From Paenibacillus antibioticophila (lineage in GTDB: Bacteria; Bacillota; Bacilli; Paenibacillales; Paenibacillaceae): 64,000 nt of DNA. The stretch is taken from contig NZ_HG005139.1 in the NCBI RefSeq assembly GCF_000455265.1, positions 1,736,819-1,800,818 on the forward strand, in the 5' to 3' direction. The notes under the pieces were generated by a model, which did not search any database, was not told where the DNA came from, and saw nothing but the letters and a program-made list of their open reading frames with translations. Below, in pieces: positions 36,437 through 46,029 of the stretch. Every line of letters starts with the position of its first letter. Position 1 is the stretch's first letter. A program made the position numbers and the translations under genes.

Positions 36437-38716
36437 ATGGATTTTAAGAAAATGTTAGTCGATGACCGAGTTAAGCCATATGTATTAAAAGCGCGTTTTG
36501 GAGTTGAAAAAGAGAGTAAACGAGTTGACTTATCTGGAAATTTAGTTAAAACAGATCACCCTAAAAGTATTTCGCTGCGAGATGAGCATCCGTATATTCA
36601 GCGGGATTTTTCAGAATTACAGATGGAAATAATCACACCTGTTACTGACACATTAGAGGAACTTTTTAATTACTTAGCAGCAATCCATGACGTTGCTTAT
36701 CGTTCTATGGGTAAAAATGAGATGCTTTGGCCATTAAGCATGCCGCCACAGTTACCAGAAAAAGAAGAAAATATAGTGATTGCAAAATTGAAAAATATTG
36801 AAAATATTCGTTATCGCCAATCATTAACCAATTCGTACGGCCGTCGTAAGCAAATGATTTGTGGTGTTCATTTTAACTTTGAATTTGGCGATGAGTTCAT
36901 TCAAGCATTATTTAATGCACAATCGGAGATTAATGATTATAGACATTTTAAAACAGAGATTTACCTAAAAGCGTCAAGAAACTATTTACATTATCGATGG
37001 ATAGTCACTTATTTTTATGGAGCTTCTCCTATTAGTGAAAAGAATTTTTTTGAAGAGGATTTGTTGAATGAAGCTGTAAGAAGCATTCGAAGTAGTAAGT
37101 ATGGTTACACTAATTCCGATGATGTTCAAGTATCATATAGCAGTATACAGAACTATCTAACAGATCTTTCTTCGATGGTTAAAAAAGGACTACTATCTGC
37201 AGAAAAAGAATTTTATTCACCTGTCCGTTTAAGAGGTGGGCGTAATGCGTCTGAATTAGAAACACGTGGTATTCGTTATATCGAATTGCGTAATATCGAT
37301 TTAAATCCTTTTGAAACGTATGGAATTAGCTACGAACAAGCAGAATTTCTCCATCTTTTCTTAATCTATTTGCTATGGAAAGATGAAGGGGGAAATTGTG
37401 ATGAATGGGTAAAAATGGGTGGTGTTAACAATGATAAAGTGGCTCTTGAGCATCCATTGGAGCCTACCCAATTTGAAGCAGAAGCTAAAAATATAATTGA
37501 TGAGATGGAACATTTAGTAGAAATCTTAAATTTGACAATATCGGATACGTTATTTGTTCATCTCAGAGAAATGTTAATGGACCCAAGTAAGACTTTGGCT
37601 GGAAAGATATATAAAGAGAGTGAAAAAAGCAGCCAAAGCGAAGTGGCTACTTATATAGCTAAAGAAAATTATAAAAAATCATGGGAGAAGCCATATCAAT
37701 TATCAGGATTTACCGACATGGAGTTGTCCACTCAGATTTTAATGTTTGATGCGATCCAACAAGGAATCGAAGTAGAAGTTTTGGATCGACAGGATCAATT
37801 TTTGAAACTCCAATTAAAAGATCATGTTGAATATGTGAAAAATGGGAATATGACAAGTAAAGATAGCTATGTATCAGCATTAATTATGGAAAATAAAACA
37901 GTAACAAAGAAGATACTTCAACAACATGGATTCCACGTGCCGAAAGGTGAAGAATTCCAGACAATCGAACAGGCTTTACGTTCCTATGATTTATTTACTT
38001 CCAAATCTTTTGTAGTGAAGCCGAAAACAACAAACTATGGATTAGGGATATCGATCTTCAAAGAAGGCGCAAATTATGAAGATTATCAAAAAGCCATTAC
38101 ACTGGCATTTAAAGAGGACTCCTCTATACTAATAGAAGAATTTATTAAAGGAACAGAATATCGATTTTTTGTTTTAGAGGATAAAGTGTATGCTGTTTTA
38201 TTACGAATTCCGGCGAATATTAAAGGTGATGGCAACCATACAATTCAAGAGTTAGTCATTCAAAAGAATCGTGACCCTCTTAGGGGAAGAGATCATAGGA
38301 CGCCTTTAGAAAGTTTACAATTAGGTGAATTGGAGAGCCTGATGCTTAAAGGACAAGGATATCGAATGGATTCAATCCCCTCAAATGGTGAAATGATCTA
38401 TTTACGTGAAAACTCTAACATAAGTACAGGTGGAGACTCGATTGATGTGACCGATCAAATACCTGAGGATTATAAAAAAATTGCAGTGGATGCGGTATCC
38501 GCACTTGGTGTCAAGATCTGCGGAATTGATTTGATTATTGAAAATACAGAAGTTCCTGCAACTAATAAAAATGCTTATGGAATAATTGAAGCAAACTTTA
38601 ATCCATCAATGTATATGCATGTTTTTCCACACAAAGGAAAGCCCCGACGTTTAACCATGCATGTTATACATTTTTTATTCCCTGAACTATTACAAAGTCA
38701 GGAATCAACAAATTAG
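36437..38716 (+). CDS. gshF: Bifunctional glutamate-cysteine ligase / glutathione synthetase GshF
   Basis: A 759-residue fusion enzyme making glutathione in two ATP-dependent steps. Residues 1 to about 460 are the glutamate-cysteine ligase (FGVEKESKRVDLSGNLV, LWPLSMPPQLP, RYRWIVTYFYGASP, RYIELRNIDLNPFE). From about 480 an ATP-grasp domain follows (VVKPKTTNYGLGISIFKEG, LIEEFIKGTEYRFFVLED, NPLRGRDHRTPLESLQLG, NFNPSMYMHVFPHKG). It is full length like Listeria and Streptococcus GshF. Start at 36437 after GGGGGG. AT-rich codon use, unlike the core genes, suggests transfer from a low-GC Firmicute. Confidence 0.95.
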   Translation: MDFKKMLVDDRVKPYVLKARFGVEKESKRVDLSGNLVKTDHPKSISLRDEHPYIQRDFSELQMEIITPVTDTLEELFNYLAAIHDVAYRSMGKNEMLWPLSMPPQLPEKEENIVIAKLKNIENIRYRQSLTNSYGRRKQMICGVHFNFEFGDEFIQALFNAQSEINDYRHFKTEIYLKASRNYLHYRWIVTYFYGASPISEKNFFEEDLLNEAVRSIRSSKYGYTNSDDVQVSYSSIQNYLTDLSSMVKKGLLSAEKEFYSPVRLRGGRNASELETRGIRYIELRNIDLNPFETYGISYEQAEFLHLFLIYLLWKDEGGNCDEWVKMGGVNNDKVALEHPLEPTQFEAEAKNIIDEMEHLVEILNLTISDTLFVHLREMLMDPSKTLAGKIYKESEKSSQSEVATYIAKENYKKSWEKPYQLSGFTDMELSTQILMFDAIQQGIEVEVLDRQDQFLKLQLKDHVEYVKNGNMTSKDSYVSALIMENKTVTKKILQQHGFHVPKGEEFQTIEQALRSYDLFTSKSFVVKPKTTNYGLGISIFKEGANYEDYQKAITLAFKEDSSILIEEFIKGTEYRFFVLEDKVYAVLLRIPANIKGDGNHTIQELVIQKNRDPLRGRDHRTPLESLQLGELESLMLKGQGYRMDSIPSNGEMIYLRENSNISTGGDSIDVTDQIPEDYKKIAVDAVSALGVKICGIDLIIENTEVPATNKNAYGIIEANFNPSMYMHVFPHKGKPRRLTMHVIHFLFPELLQSQESTN

Positions 38717-38965
38717 GAGTCCTAGAAAACTGTGAAGGATTGGAAAGTTAAACATTACAAAGATGGGTTAAAGAAGTCCGTAATTACTTTCACTGTTTCT
38801 AGCAGTCTCTTTTGCACGGGACTTCCGGAATGAAGTCGTCTTTTCATGGGTTCAGAACGAAAATGAAATAGTTCATTAATTCTTTGCTTTAATTGAACTC
38901 ACGGAGCTTTTTAGATGAACAGTTCTTTTATTGAGAGGAAGAGAAATGAAGTTTAGACAATTGAT

Positions 38966-39054
38966 TTAGGATATATTGAAGGTGTTGGAGGTAAAAGCAA
39001 TACGAGGCATGTAACTCATTGCTTTACCCGTCTTCGTTTTATTTATTTGATGAG
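38966..39054 (+). pseudogene. PTS EIIB (beta-glucoside type) fragment
   Basis: The frame LGYIEGVGGKSNTRHVTHCF followed by TRLRF is the phosphocysteine site of a sugar phosphotransferase EIIB domain (usual form GGKxNIxxVTHCxTRLRF). Nothing else of the gene is readable. The rest of 38717-39253 shows no gene. Confidence 0.6.
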
Positions 39055-39253
39055 CGTGGAGGTTGATCGTGCTTTATATGGATTTATCTTCATGCTCTTT
39101 TTAATGATCATTTTTTTTCAAGCTAGCTTTGTATAGTTGTTAGTACATCATATTACGTGGATACTTGCTATGGGCAACTTCCATAAATCCAGTTGAAACA
39201 ATGGAAGTCGCATAATCAAATGTAAAGCTACAACGAAAACATATATATCTATA

Positions 39254-40581
39254 TTACTTTGAGTCATGAATATAAATTCGATTTATAGATGTGAGGATCA
39301 AGTACAGCAGAGAAGAAAACATTATTCTGGAAGGTGAAGTTTTATGAACACCATTAGTGCTAAGGACAGAGCAAAAAGCGCAAACCTATCGATTTTCATC
39401 CTATCGCTGGCTGCATTTGTAATCTTTACAACCGAGTTTATTGTCATTGGTCTTATGCCGAATATGGCAAGAGACCTCAATATCTCGATACCGGTCGCTG
39501 GTCAGCTGGTGACTTCGTTTGCACTCATTATTATTTTCGCCGGCCCCATTATGACCGCATTATTCGCCCGGGTGGAGCGGCGTGCGTTATTTGCATGGAT
39601 ATTGGTGGTATTTGCTATCAGTAATGTAGCCGTCGCGTTAGCTCCGGGCTTCTGGACGATTATGATTGTAAGAATTATCCCTGCGACTCTACTTCCAGTC
39701 TTCTGGGGAGTCGGTAGTGAAGCTGCTGCTATGCTTGTACCAAAAAAGGATGCCGGCAAGGCGATTTCCAAACTCTATTTGGGTTTAACGGGTGGATTGC
39801 TGTTTGGCATTCCTTTGGGCACCGTACTTGGTGACGCCGTAGGTTGGCGAGGAGCTTTCTGGTTTCTGGCTGTGATTTCGATTGTGGTGGCCGTGCTTTT
39901 GGCAAAAGGGATGCCAAAACTCCCTGCTGTCGAGCAGACAAGCCTGAAAAGCCAGATCAAATCTCTTTCGAATCGCTACTTTATTGCCAACCTCGTCCTT
40001 ACAGTTGCAATACTCACAGCGATGTACGGTGCTTACACCTACCTCGCCGACATGCTGGAAGGATCTGCTGGTATCGCGCCAGCGCATGTAGGCTGGTGGC
40101 TGATGGGTTTTGGTACAGTCGGTCTATACGGCAACTATCTGGCTGGCCGGCTTGTTGACCGTTACGCCGTCATGGCTAACGTCTTGTTCTGCCTACTGAT
40201 GGCTGTTGGCGCGGCAGGTGCAATTCTGTTCGTCGGACAACCTGCGATGTTCATAGCTGCTCTGGCGGTATGGGGCATTGCACATACGGCGCTATTCCCG
40301 CTTAGCCAGGCCCGGGTTATGAAGGCTGCAAACGAAGGAAAAGCACTGGCGGGTACGTTGAATGTTTCCGCATGCAACTGCGGAATCGCAGCAGGTGCTT
40401 CGTTAGGAGGTTGGGCTATCAACTTAAGTGGGATCAGCGCGGCGATTTTTGGCGCTAGCATTCTGATTGCGCTATGTGCAGTTGCCTCTCCTGCAATTGA
40501 ACGATTGAGACCGAAAGGATAAGCCTGGGGCTATCTACGGCTGGGGCAGCCCGCTACTGAACTGAGCGGTGAGTTGCCCTT
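39254..40581 (+). repeat. Duplicated MFS segment, copy 2
   Basis: Counterpart of 29028-30363. After the MFS stop codon it keeps only a short tail of the convergent regulator gene, then jumps to the 3' end of the second MFS gene. Confidence 0.9.
39344..40522 (+). CDS. DHA1-family MFS efflux transporter, copy 2
   Basis: 392 residues, nearly identical to the product at 29118 (Ala instead of Val at residue 6, Leu instead of Val near residue 370; a few silent changes). Twelve helices; the same EFIVIGLMPNMARDL start of the porter. The same upstream 90 bases including the ribosome site are kept, so both copies should be expressed alike. Confidence 0.88.
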   Translation: MNTISAKDRAKSANLSIFILSLAAFVIFTTEFIVIGLMPNMARDLNISIPVAGQLVTSFALIIIFAGPIMTALFARVERRALFAWILVVFAISNVAVALAPGFWTIMIVRIIPATLLPVFWGVGSEAAAMLVPKKDAGKAISKLYLGLTGGLLFGIPLGTVLGDAVGWRGAFWFLAVISIVVAVLLAKGMPKLPAVEQTSLKSQIKSLSNRYFIANLVLTVAILTAMYGAYTYLADMLEGSAGIAPAHVGWWLMGFGTVGLYGNYLAGRLVDRYAVMANVLFCLLMAVGAAGAILFVGQPAMFIAALAVWGIAHTALFPLSQARVMKAANEGKALAGTLNVSACNCGIAAGASLGGWAINLSGISAAIFGASILIALCAVASPAIERLRPKG

Positions 40582-40582
40582 A

Positions 40583-40660
40583 TGCGCTCTTTTATGTTCC
40601 GTTTGTAGCTGCATTTTGTATCGGTATTTAAAAAAGCGTGGGGAATTAATCTAAGCATAA
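40583..40660 (+). pseudogene. 3' tail of the second MFS gene
   Basis: GCGCTCTTTTATGT.CCGTTTGTAGCTGC to the stop codon repeats the end of the gene at 30683-31918 (CALLCSVCSCILYRYLKKRG). The rest is gone. Confidence 0.8.
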
Positions 40661-40693
40661 TCAGCATTTTATTTCACTAAGGAGGACAAAAAA

Positions 40694-41299
40694 ATGATCA
40701 TTAAGAAAATGGACTGGAGTGCAGGGAAATGGCTGAATAAGCCGCAATCCGCCCAAAAAGAAGGGGATTTCTATAAGGTTATGCCTGAGAAGGGAAGAGA
40801 CTTCTGGAAAAAAACCTTATATGGCTTCGAATATGAAGATGGCTCCGCTTTGTTGGCGAATTGGGATAACAATACAGCCGTGGAAGTATCCTTTCTACTC
40901 TCGTCATTCACAGAATTGTATGATCAGGCAGGGATTTTGTTATATCATGGCCCCGGGCAATGGATTAAAACCGGGGTTGAAGTCAATGACGGTATTCCTC
41001 AGCTTTCCGCAGTTGTAACCGATGGTTACTCTGACTGGTCGCTTGCTGCCGTACCGGAGTGGTTTGGAGAAGAAGTTACTCTTCGCGCTTCAATTATTAA
41101 GGATGCCGTGATTATCCGCGCACGGACACAGCACCATGCTTGGCGTACCATACGTGTAGCACGTTTTCCCTACCCAATAGGGAATCAGGCAGGCCCTTAT
41201 ACCACCTCTCCAACTCGAGAGGGATTTGAGGTTACCTTTACTCGCTGGGACTTTACGAGTCCCGACCAAGATCTTCATACCGATCCTACTGGGGAATAA
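40694..41299 (+). CDS. DUF1349 (concanavalin-like) protein, 201 residues
   Basis: Beta-rich protein with the DUF1349 order: GRDFWKKTLYGFEYEDGSAL, VEVSFLLSSFTELYDQAGILL, GPGQWIKTGVEVNDGIPQLS, then DWSLAAVPEW. The fold is that of a lectin-like jelly roll; function is unproven, and some members were annotated as regulators of enolase. Cytoplasmic (no signal). AAGGAGGACAAAAAA precedes the ATG. Only this copy of the gene is intact. Confidence 0.82.
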   Translation: MIIKKMDWSAGKWLNKPQSAQKEGDFYKVMPEKGRDFWKKTLYGFEYEDGSALLANWDNNTAVEVSFLLSSFTELYDQAGILLYHGPGQWIKTGVEVNDGIPQLSAVVTDGYSDWSLAAVPEWFGEEVTLRASIIKDAVIIRARTQHHAWRTIRVARFPYPIGNQAGPYTTSPTREGFEVTFTRWDFTSPDQDLHTDPTGE

Positions 41300-41615
41300 A
41301 TAAACAGGCATCAGAGTATGATATGTCTCTATCTGCTATATAGTTGCTCTCTTCGCGGATCAGTTCCAGCGAGACACGTTTATGTATCAATTAATTAATG
41401 ACGACGTGGCCAGGGGAATAGAGAAGCAAAAGGAGCGGCATTATTCCGCCGCTCCTTTGTGCCTAATGACCGTTCGCCTCCATCAGCAACGCCTTCAAAA
41501 TTCGGTGAACCTGCCACTGACGTTCGCCCTGCTGTAAAAGCATATGATTTCATCGACTACTAGGAGTACAAAGATGTAATGAGTATCTCCATTGGATACA
41601 CAGTGGAGCGATAAA
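41300..41615. other. Intergenic stretch with a convergent terminator and gene tail
   Basis: Contains the hairpin at 41429-41458. On the minus strand, codons GERQWQVHRILKALLMEANG and a stop just before that hairpin look like the C-terminus of a lost gene, also seen in degraded form near 33470. No complete gene. Confidence 0.4.
41429..41458. terminator. Perfect 11-bp hairpin terminator
   Basis: AAAGGAGCGGC / GCCGCTCCTTT with 8-base loop. The A-rich and T-rich ends allow action in both directions. Confidence 0.7.
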
Positions 41616-42587
41616 CTAAATTGAATTTTCCTTCCTGTACTCTCCAGGTGTTACTCCGACTTTTTTTCTAAACATTCTAATAAAATAACTCGGGGAATTA
41701 AAACCACACTCCGAACAGATTTCTTGGATAGAACGAGTAGTACCATGTAAAAGACGTTGGGCAGCTTCAATCCGGTATCGCAATAAATATTCTACTGGTG
41801 AACATTTCATATAAGATTGAAAGCATCGGGACGCCTCACTCTTACTAATATTAGACGAGTTCGAAATGTCTTCGAGTGTCACAGGGTTCATGTAGTTTTT
41901 TTGAATGAATGAAATCATGTTCTGAAGTCTCACTTGATATTGTAATTCTTGTTTATCAGTAGTAACGGAGGGAAGTTGATTTCGATGTTGAACAAATGAC
42001 AACCATATCTGATTGAGAAGGCATTGTACCTGCATTTCGAAGCCAACATCTGAGAATGCATCTATATTAAAATCTAGAACAGGAAATGAACCGTAGCTAC
42101 TCTCAGCGCCATATCGCTGAAGCAGAGCAAAGATATTTTCTAGCTTTCTCAGAATTTCATTATGCCAAGTTTCTTGAGCACGTAAAACCACATAGGGCAG
42201 ATTCTTATCGCCAAGAATTGGCATGACATATTTTTTATATAGGACGCTGCTATGTGGAGCAATCAACTCAGCAGAAAATACGATGGTAGGGCATTCACAA
42301 ACATCATATTCATTTTTTTGTTCAAAGGAGTGCAATGTATTACTACTGATGAAGATGCCATCGTTGGCTTCTAATTCAATACGGTGGTGCCCCACTTGAA
42401 CCAGTACTGTCCCTCCGCGCGCAACAAAGAATTCCAGCTCAAAGTGCCAGTGTAGAGGCACTCTATAATTAAGGAATTTATGTAACTCATCTACATAGTA
42501 TTGAATCGGGAAATCAAGCTGACCATGTTGAATCTTTTCAAAGAATGTATTATCTAATGGCATAGTATCAATTCTCATTGGAATCAT
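41616..42587 (-). CDS. AraC-family transcriptional regulator with cupin sensor
   Basis: 323 residues. The N-terminal cupin domain (VPLHWHFELEFFVARGGTVL, LEANDGIFISSNTLHSFEQ) probably binds a sugar or similar ligand. The C-terminal double helix-turn-helix reads MNPVTLEDISNSSNISKSEA and CSECGFNSPSYFIRMFRKKVG. Divergent from the DUF1349 gene at 42721, with a TATAAT near 42654 in the shared 130-base region, so it likely controls that gene and the acetyltransferase after it. Confidence 0.9.
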   Translation of the reverse strand: MIPMRIDTMPLDNTFFEKIQHGQLDFPIQYYVDELHKFLNYRVPLHWHFELEFFVARGGTVLVQVGHHRIELEANDGIFISSNTLHSFEQKNEYDVCECPTIVFSAELIAPHSSVLYKKYVMPILGDKNLPYVVLRAQETWHNEILRKLENIFALLQRYGAESSYGSFPVLDFNIDAFSDVGFEMQVQCLLNQIWLSFVQHRNQLPSVTTDKQELQYQVRLQNMISFIQKNYMNPVTLEDISNSSNISKSEASRCFQSYMKCSPVEYLLRYRIEAAQRLLHGTTRSIQEICSECGFNSPSYFIRMFRKKVGVTPGEYRKENSI

Positions 42588-42720
42588 CCTTATTGGGAAA
42601 ATAGTGTTATTTCATGGGAATAAAGTAACTTGAACGACATTTTAATGATGATATAATACTATCTGAAGTATAGAACAGTTGCAAGATGACTTACTTTTAA
42701 ATTACAGGGGGAACGCTACG

Positions 42721-43326
42721 ATGAGAAATCAAGATTTTGAAAATTTTTGCTGGTTAAACGAATCTCATATAACATTTGAAGATGACAAAATGATTATGTT
42801 CGCTCCAGAGAAAACAGATATTTTTTGTAATAATGGAGCCGTTTCAGAGGAAGGTATTACACCAGAAAGTCTCTCAAATGCTCCGTTTTTCTATAAGGAA
42901 GTTAACGGGGATTTTGTAATGCGAGCAAAAGTGCAACTTGATTTCAAGGATGTTTATGATGCCGCTTGCCTAATGGTGATGAAAGACCTAGAAGTTTGGG
43001 GGAAACTATGTTTTGAACTTACAGATTTCAATACACACGCTGTTGTCAGTGTGGTCACAAATCAAACTTCCGATGATGCTAACGGTAACAATATTGAGGG
43101 TGATTCCGTGTGGCTACAAATTTCACGGTCAGGACAGTCATTCGCTTTTCACTACTCTTTAGATGGTAAACAGTTTTTTATGACTAGATTCTTTAATCTT
43201 CCTGTCGAGGATAAAGTCAAGGTAGGTTTTCTTTCTCAATCTCCGACCGGCAGAGGCGGAAATAGAATCTATTCACATTTTTCACTAGAACAGAGAACAG
43301 TTAAAAATATCAGAGTCGGCCAGTAA
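42721..43326 (+). CDS. DUF1349 protein, second type
   Basis: 201 residues with GDFVMRAKVQLDFKDVYDAACLM, LEVWGKLCFELTD and GDSVWLQISRSGQSFAFHYS, the DUF1349 pattern. ATG at 42721 is eight bases after AGGGGG; an upstream in-frame ATG at 42679 is not supported. It is the intact version of the remnant at 28789. Probably an intracellular glycan-binding or accessory protein of the AraC-controlled unit; function unknown. Confidence 0.82.
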   Translation: MRNQDFENFCWLNESHITFEDDKMIMFAPEKTDIFCNNGAVSEEGITPESLSNAPFFYKEVNGDFVMRAKVQLDFKDVYDAACLMVMKDLEVWGKLCFELTDFNTHAVVSVVTNQTSDDANGNNIEGDSVWLQISRSGQSFAFHYSLDGKQFFMTRFFNLPVEDKVKVGFLSQSPTGRGGNRIYSHFSLEQRTVKNIRVGQ

Positions 43327-43447
43327 TATTGTAATTAGGTGTATATTAAGTATGGTTTTTGTATTTATCAAAATGGAAAATCTTATGTACGTTATAATAG
43401 ATTTGATCATTGATATCAGGGCTGCTAAAAGAGAGGATTTGACAAAT

Positions 43448-44086
43448 ATGAAAGAGGAAGAACGTATTTTCCAAGGTAAGTTATTTGCTCCATCAAACCC
43501 TGATTTAAAAGTGATAAAACGAAATGCTCACAATCTAAGTCAAAATTATAGCAATACGTACGAGGGTCAGGAGGAAGAACGTAATCGTATACTCGAGCAA
43601 TTGCTAGGACGTGTGGGGAAGAGTTGTTATATGCAAGGACCTATATTTTTTCATTATGGAACACACACCGAAATCGGTGATCATTTTTTCGCTAACTATA
43701 ACTTAACTGTTCAGGATGACGCTAAAGTCAGCATTGGAAATAATACCCTTTTTGGTCCCAATGTAACCATTGCTACACCAATCCATCCATTTATCGCTTC
43801 GGAGCGAAAACAGATGATCAACCAAAAAGGAGAGACAAAGCCTTTGTGTTACGCAAAGCCAGTAACCATTGGTAACAATGTCTGGCTAGCCACCAATGTA
43901 ACGGTTTGTGGCGGGGTTACTATTGGTGACGGTTGTGTGATTGGTGCTGGTAGCGTGGTAACTCGTGATATTCCAGCGAATTCCTTTGCCGCTGGAGTTC
44001 CGTGTAAGGTCATTCGCCCTATAACTGATGACGATAGCATGCGCTTTAAACCAGAAATATTAGCTGATTGCCGAATCGATGAATAA
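43448..44086 (+). CDS. Sugar O-acetyltransferase (maltose/galactoside acetyltransferase family)
   Basis: 212 residues. The N-terminal helical part (RIFQGKLFAPSNPDL) is followed by a left-handed beta-helix of hexapeptide repeats ending GNNVWLATNVTVCGGVTIGD and GAGSVVTRDIPANSFAAGVP. The catalytic His is in ATPIHPF. It transfers acetyl from acetyl-CoA to sugars. ATG at 43448 with AGAGAGG upstream; an ATG at 43352 adds an unrelated hydrophobic extension. Ends before a terminator. Confidence 0.88.
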   Translation: MKEEERIFQGKLFAPSNPDLKVIKRNAHNLSQNYSNTYEGQEEERNRILEQLLGRVGKSCYMQGPIFFHYGTHTEIGDHFFANYNLTVQDDAKVSIGNNTLFGPNVTIATPIHPFIASERKQMINQKGETKPLCYAKPVTIGNNVWLATNVTVCGGVTIGDGCVIGAGSVVTRDIPANSFAAGVPCKVIRPITDDDSMRFKPEILADCRIDE

Positions 44087-44129
44087 AAGTGTTTACTGGA
44101 GAGTAACGGACTTTAAATTGAATTTTTTA

Positions 44130-44166
44130 AAACCCGTCGATGATTATTTTAACGGGTTTTTATTTT
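44130..44166 (+). terminator. Terminator after the acetyltransferase gene
   Basis: AAACCCGT / ACGGGTTT arms, 14-base loop, then TTATTTTTT. Confidence 0.8.
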
Positions 44167-44367
44167 TTGTTAAAACGATGACGGAGGAAATCTAAGAGGG
44201 AAAAGGACAAATTACGGCAAAGGGTGCAAGTTCTTGTGATGTTAATTAACCATCCTACTAAGAGGTCTGATGAAGTTCTTATCTGGAAGGACCATACGAC
44301 TGTGCTATAATAAATACGCCAAACACGTATTTTGCGCACTTTTGATTTTAAAGCGAGGGATAGCATT

Positions 44368-45282
44368 GTGAACACCAAGTATGACATCGAAGACATGTAT
44401 GCCGAGCCGATCCAGGCCTTCCAGGTATGGATGAAGCAATCCGGTTACACGGAGGCCACACGGAAAGAGTATTTGAGAGAGGTCTATGATTATTTGAGTT
44501 CATTAGATGAAGCGCCTGTACAGCAAGCGGGCAAGCTGAATGTGGTCAGCTTTCTCGTGTCGAAGCAAGAGAAGGCGGGGGATCGGACACGCAACCGGAC
44601 GTTGTCTGCAATCCGTTCGTTCTATGCTTCCTTGATTGATTTTGAGCTGGCCACACGGAACCCGGCTATGGAGGTAAAGAAATCGAAGACAGAGAGGAAT
44701 AAGAATCCGGTCTATCTCGAGGAGCAGGATCTGCAAAAGGTGCTGCACTATGTGGGCGGGCGGTTTCTTGAACGGAATCTGGCCATTTTTCTGCTTATGG
44801 GCTATTGCGGGCTGCGGGTGGGAGAGGTTCATCGGATGAATATCTCTCATTTCAAAAAGGAGAGGGGAGCTCTTGAGGTGCTTGGCAAGGGAAGAAAGTG
44901 GAATGAGATTCCGCTGCCGGCGATGGTAACGGAGGTGCTGATGCGAGCCGCTGAGGAGCGAATTTCTCCTTTTAGCGCCAAAGAAGAAGCCTTTTTCGTA
45001 TCCCAAAAGGGGAGAAGACTGTCCATCCGCCAGATTCAGAAGATTGCGGCACAGGTGTTTGAGGCCTATAAGCTGGATCACCCGCATTTGACGGACATGA
45101 AGCTGTCCTGCCATAAATTACGTCATTCCTTCGCTACACTGCTACTGAATAACAATGTAGATATCCGTGTCGTCAAGGAACTGATGGGCCATGCATCCAT
45201 TGAGACGACGATGATCTACACGCATATCAATGATGAGCAGAAGCGAAATGCTATGTCCGCGATTAAAGTGCCGAAAATCTAA
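44368..45282 (+). CDS. Tyrosine recombinase (XerC/XerD family)
   Basis: 304 residues. A SAM-like N-terminal binding domain ([20 protein letters not shown]) precedes the catalytic domain with Arg in [41 protein letters not shown] (His and nucleophile Tyr). All five catalytic residues are visible. GTG start at 44368 behind GAGGGAT. Chromosome-dimer Xer proteins are of this size, but its place at the right edge of the AT-rich zone also fits a mobile-element or phage-like integrase. GC content matches the core. Confidence 0.85.
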   Translation: MNTKYDIEDMYAEPIQAFQVWMKQSGYTEATRKEYLREVYDYLSSLDEAPVQQAGKLNVVSFLVSKQEKAGDRTRNRTLSAIRSFYASLIDFELATRNPAMEVKKSKTERNKNPVYLEEQDLQKVLHYVGGRFLERNLAIFLLMGYCGLRVGEVHRMNISHFKKERGALEVLGKGRKWNEIPLPAMVTEVLMRAAEERISPFSAKEEAFFVSQKGRRLSIRQIQKIAAQVFEAYKLDHPHLTDMKLSCHKLRHSFATLLLNNNVDIRVVKELMGHASIETTMIYTHINDEQKRNAMSAIKVPKI

Positions 45283-45327
45283 AGAAGGGCGAAGCTCTTT
45301 CTACTTGAATCAAAAGGAGCTGGACTG

Positions 45328-46029
45328 ATGCACAAAATATTTATCGTCGAGGATGATAGCAAAATCTCCAACCTGCTGCACTCGTACATGTCCAAATATG
45401 GATTTGAAGCAAGGGAGGCGGTCGATTTCAATGATGTACTGGAGGAGTTTCAGGACTGCAGAGCGGATCTGGTGCTGCTCGATATAAACCTGCCCAAGTA
45501 TGACGGCTTCTACTGGTGCCGGCAAATCCGCACACATTCGAATTGCCCGATTCTTTTTATATCTGCTCGGGACAGTCAGATGGATCAAGTCATGGCGCTT
45601 GAGAACGGAGCGGATGATTACATAACCAAGCCGTTCCATTATGAGGTTATCATGGCCAAAATAAAAAGTCAGTTGCGCAGAGCGTACGGAGCCTACGCTT
45701 CAAGCCAGGAAGAGAGGAAGCTGGAGTCCGGCGAGCTGATTCTGTATCCCGAGCGCTACATCGTAAGCTATGCGGGCCACGTAACCGAGCTGACTGTGAA
45801 AGAAAGCCAGTTACTGGAGGCGCTTATGCTGAAGGAGGGCAGAGCAGTGAGCAGGGAGAAGCTGCTCGATCTGATGTGGGAGGATCATCATTTTATCGAT
45901 GACAATACCTTAAATGTGTACATTACAAGGCTGCGCAAAAAATTGAAGGAGCTTGGCTCGGAGGATCGGGTTGAAACGGTCCGAGGAGTAGGCTACAAGC
46001 TTGCATTAAGGCGGGAAGACCTGCAATGA
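45328..46029 (+). CDS. OmpR-family response regulator, BceR-like
   Basis: 233 residues: receiver with D52-type phosphoacceptor (LVLLDINLPKYDGFYWCRQI) and winged-helix DNA-binding domain (LTVKESQLLEALMLKEGRAV, LNVYITRLRKKL). It overlaps the kinase by four bases. In the Bce family it activates the downstream ABC transporter genes when the transporter senses a peptide antibiotic such as bacitracin. Confidence 0.88.
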   Translation: MHKIFIVEDDSKISNLLHSYMSKYGFEAREAVDFNDVLEEFQDCRADLVLLDINLPKYDGFYWCRQIRTHSNCPILFISARDSQMDQVMALENGADDYITKPFHYEVIMAKIKSQLRRAYGAYASSQEERKLESGELILYPERYIVSYAGHVTELTVKESQLLEALMLKEGRAVSREKLLDLMWEDHHFIDDNTLNVYITRLRKKLKELGSEDRVETVRGVGYKLALRREDLQ

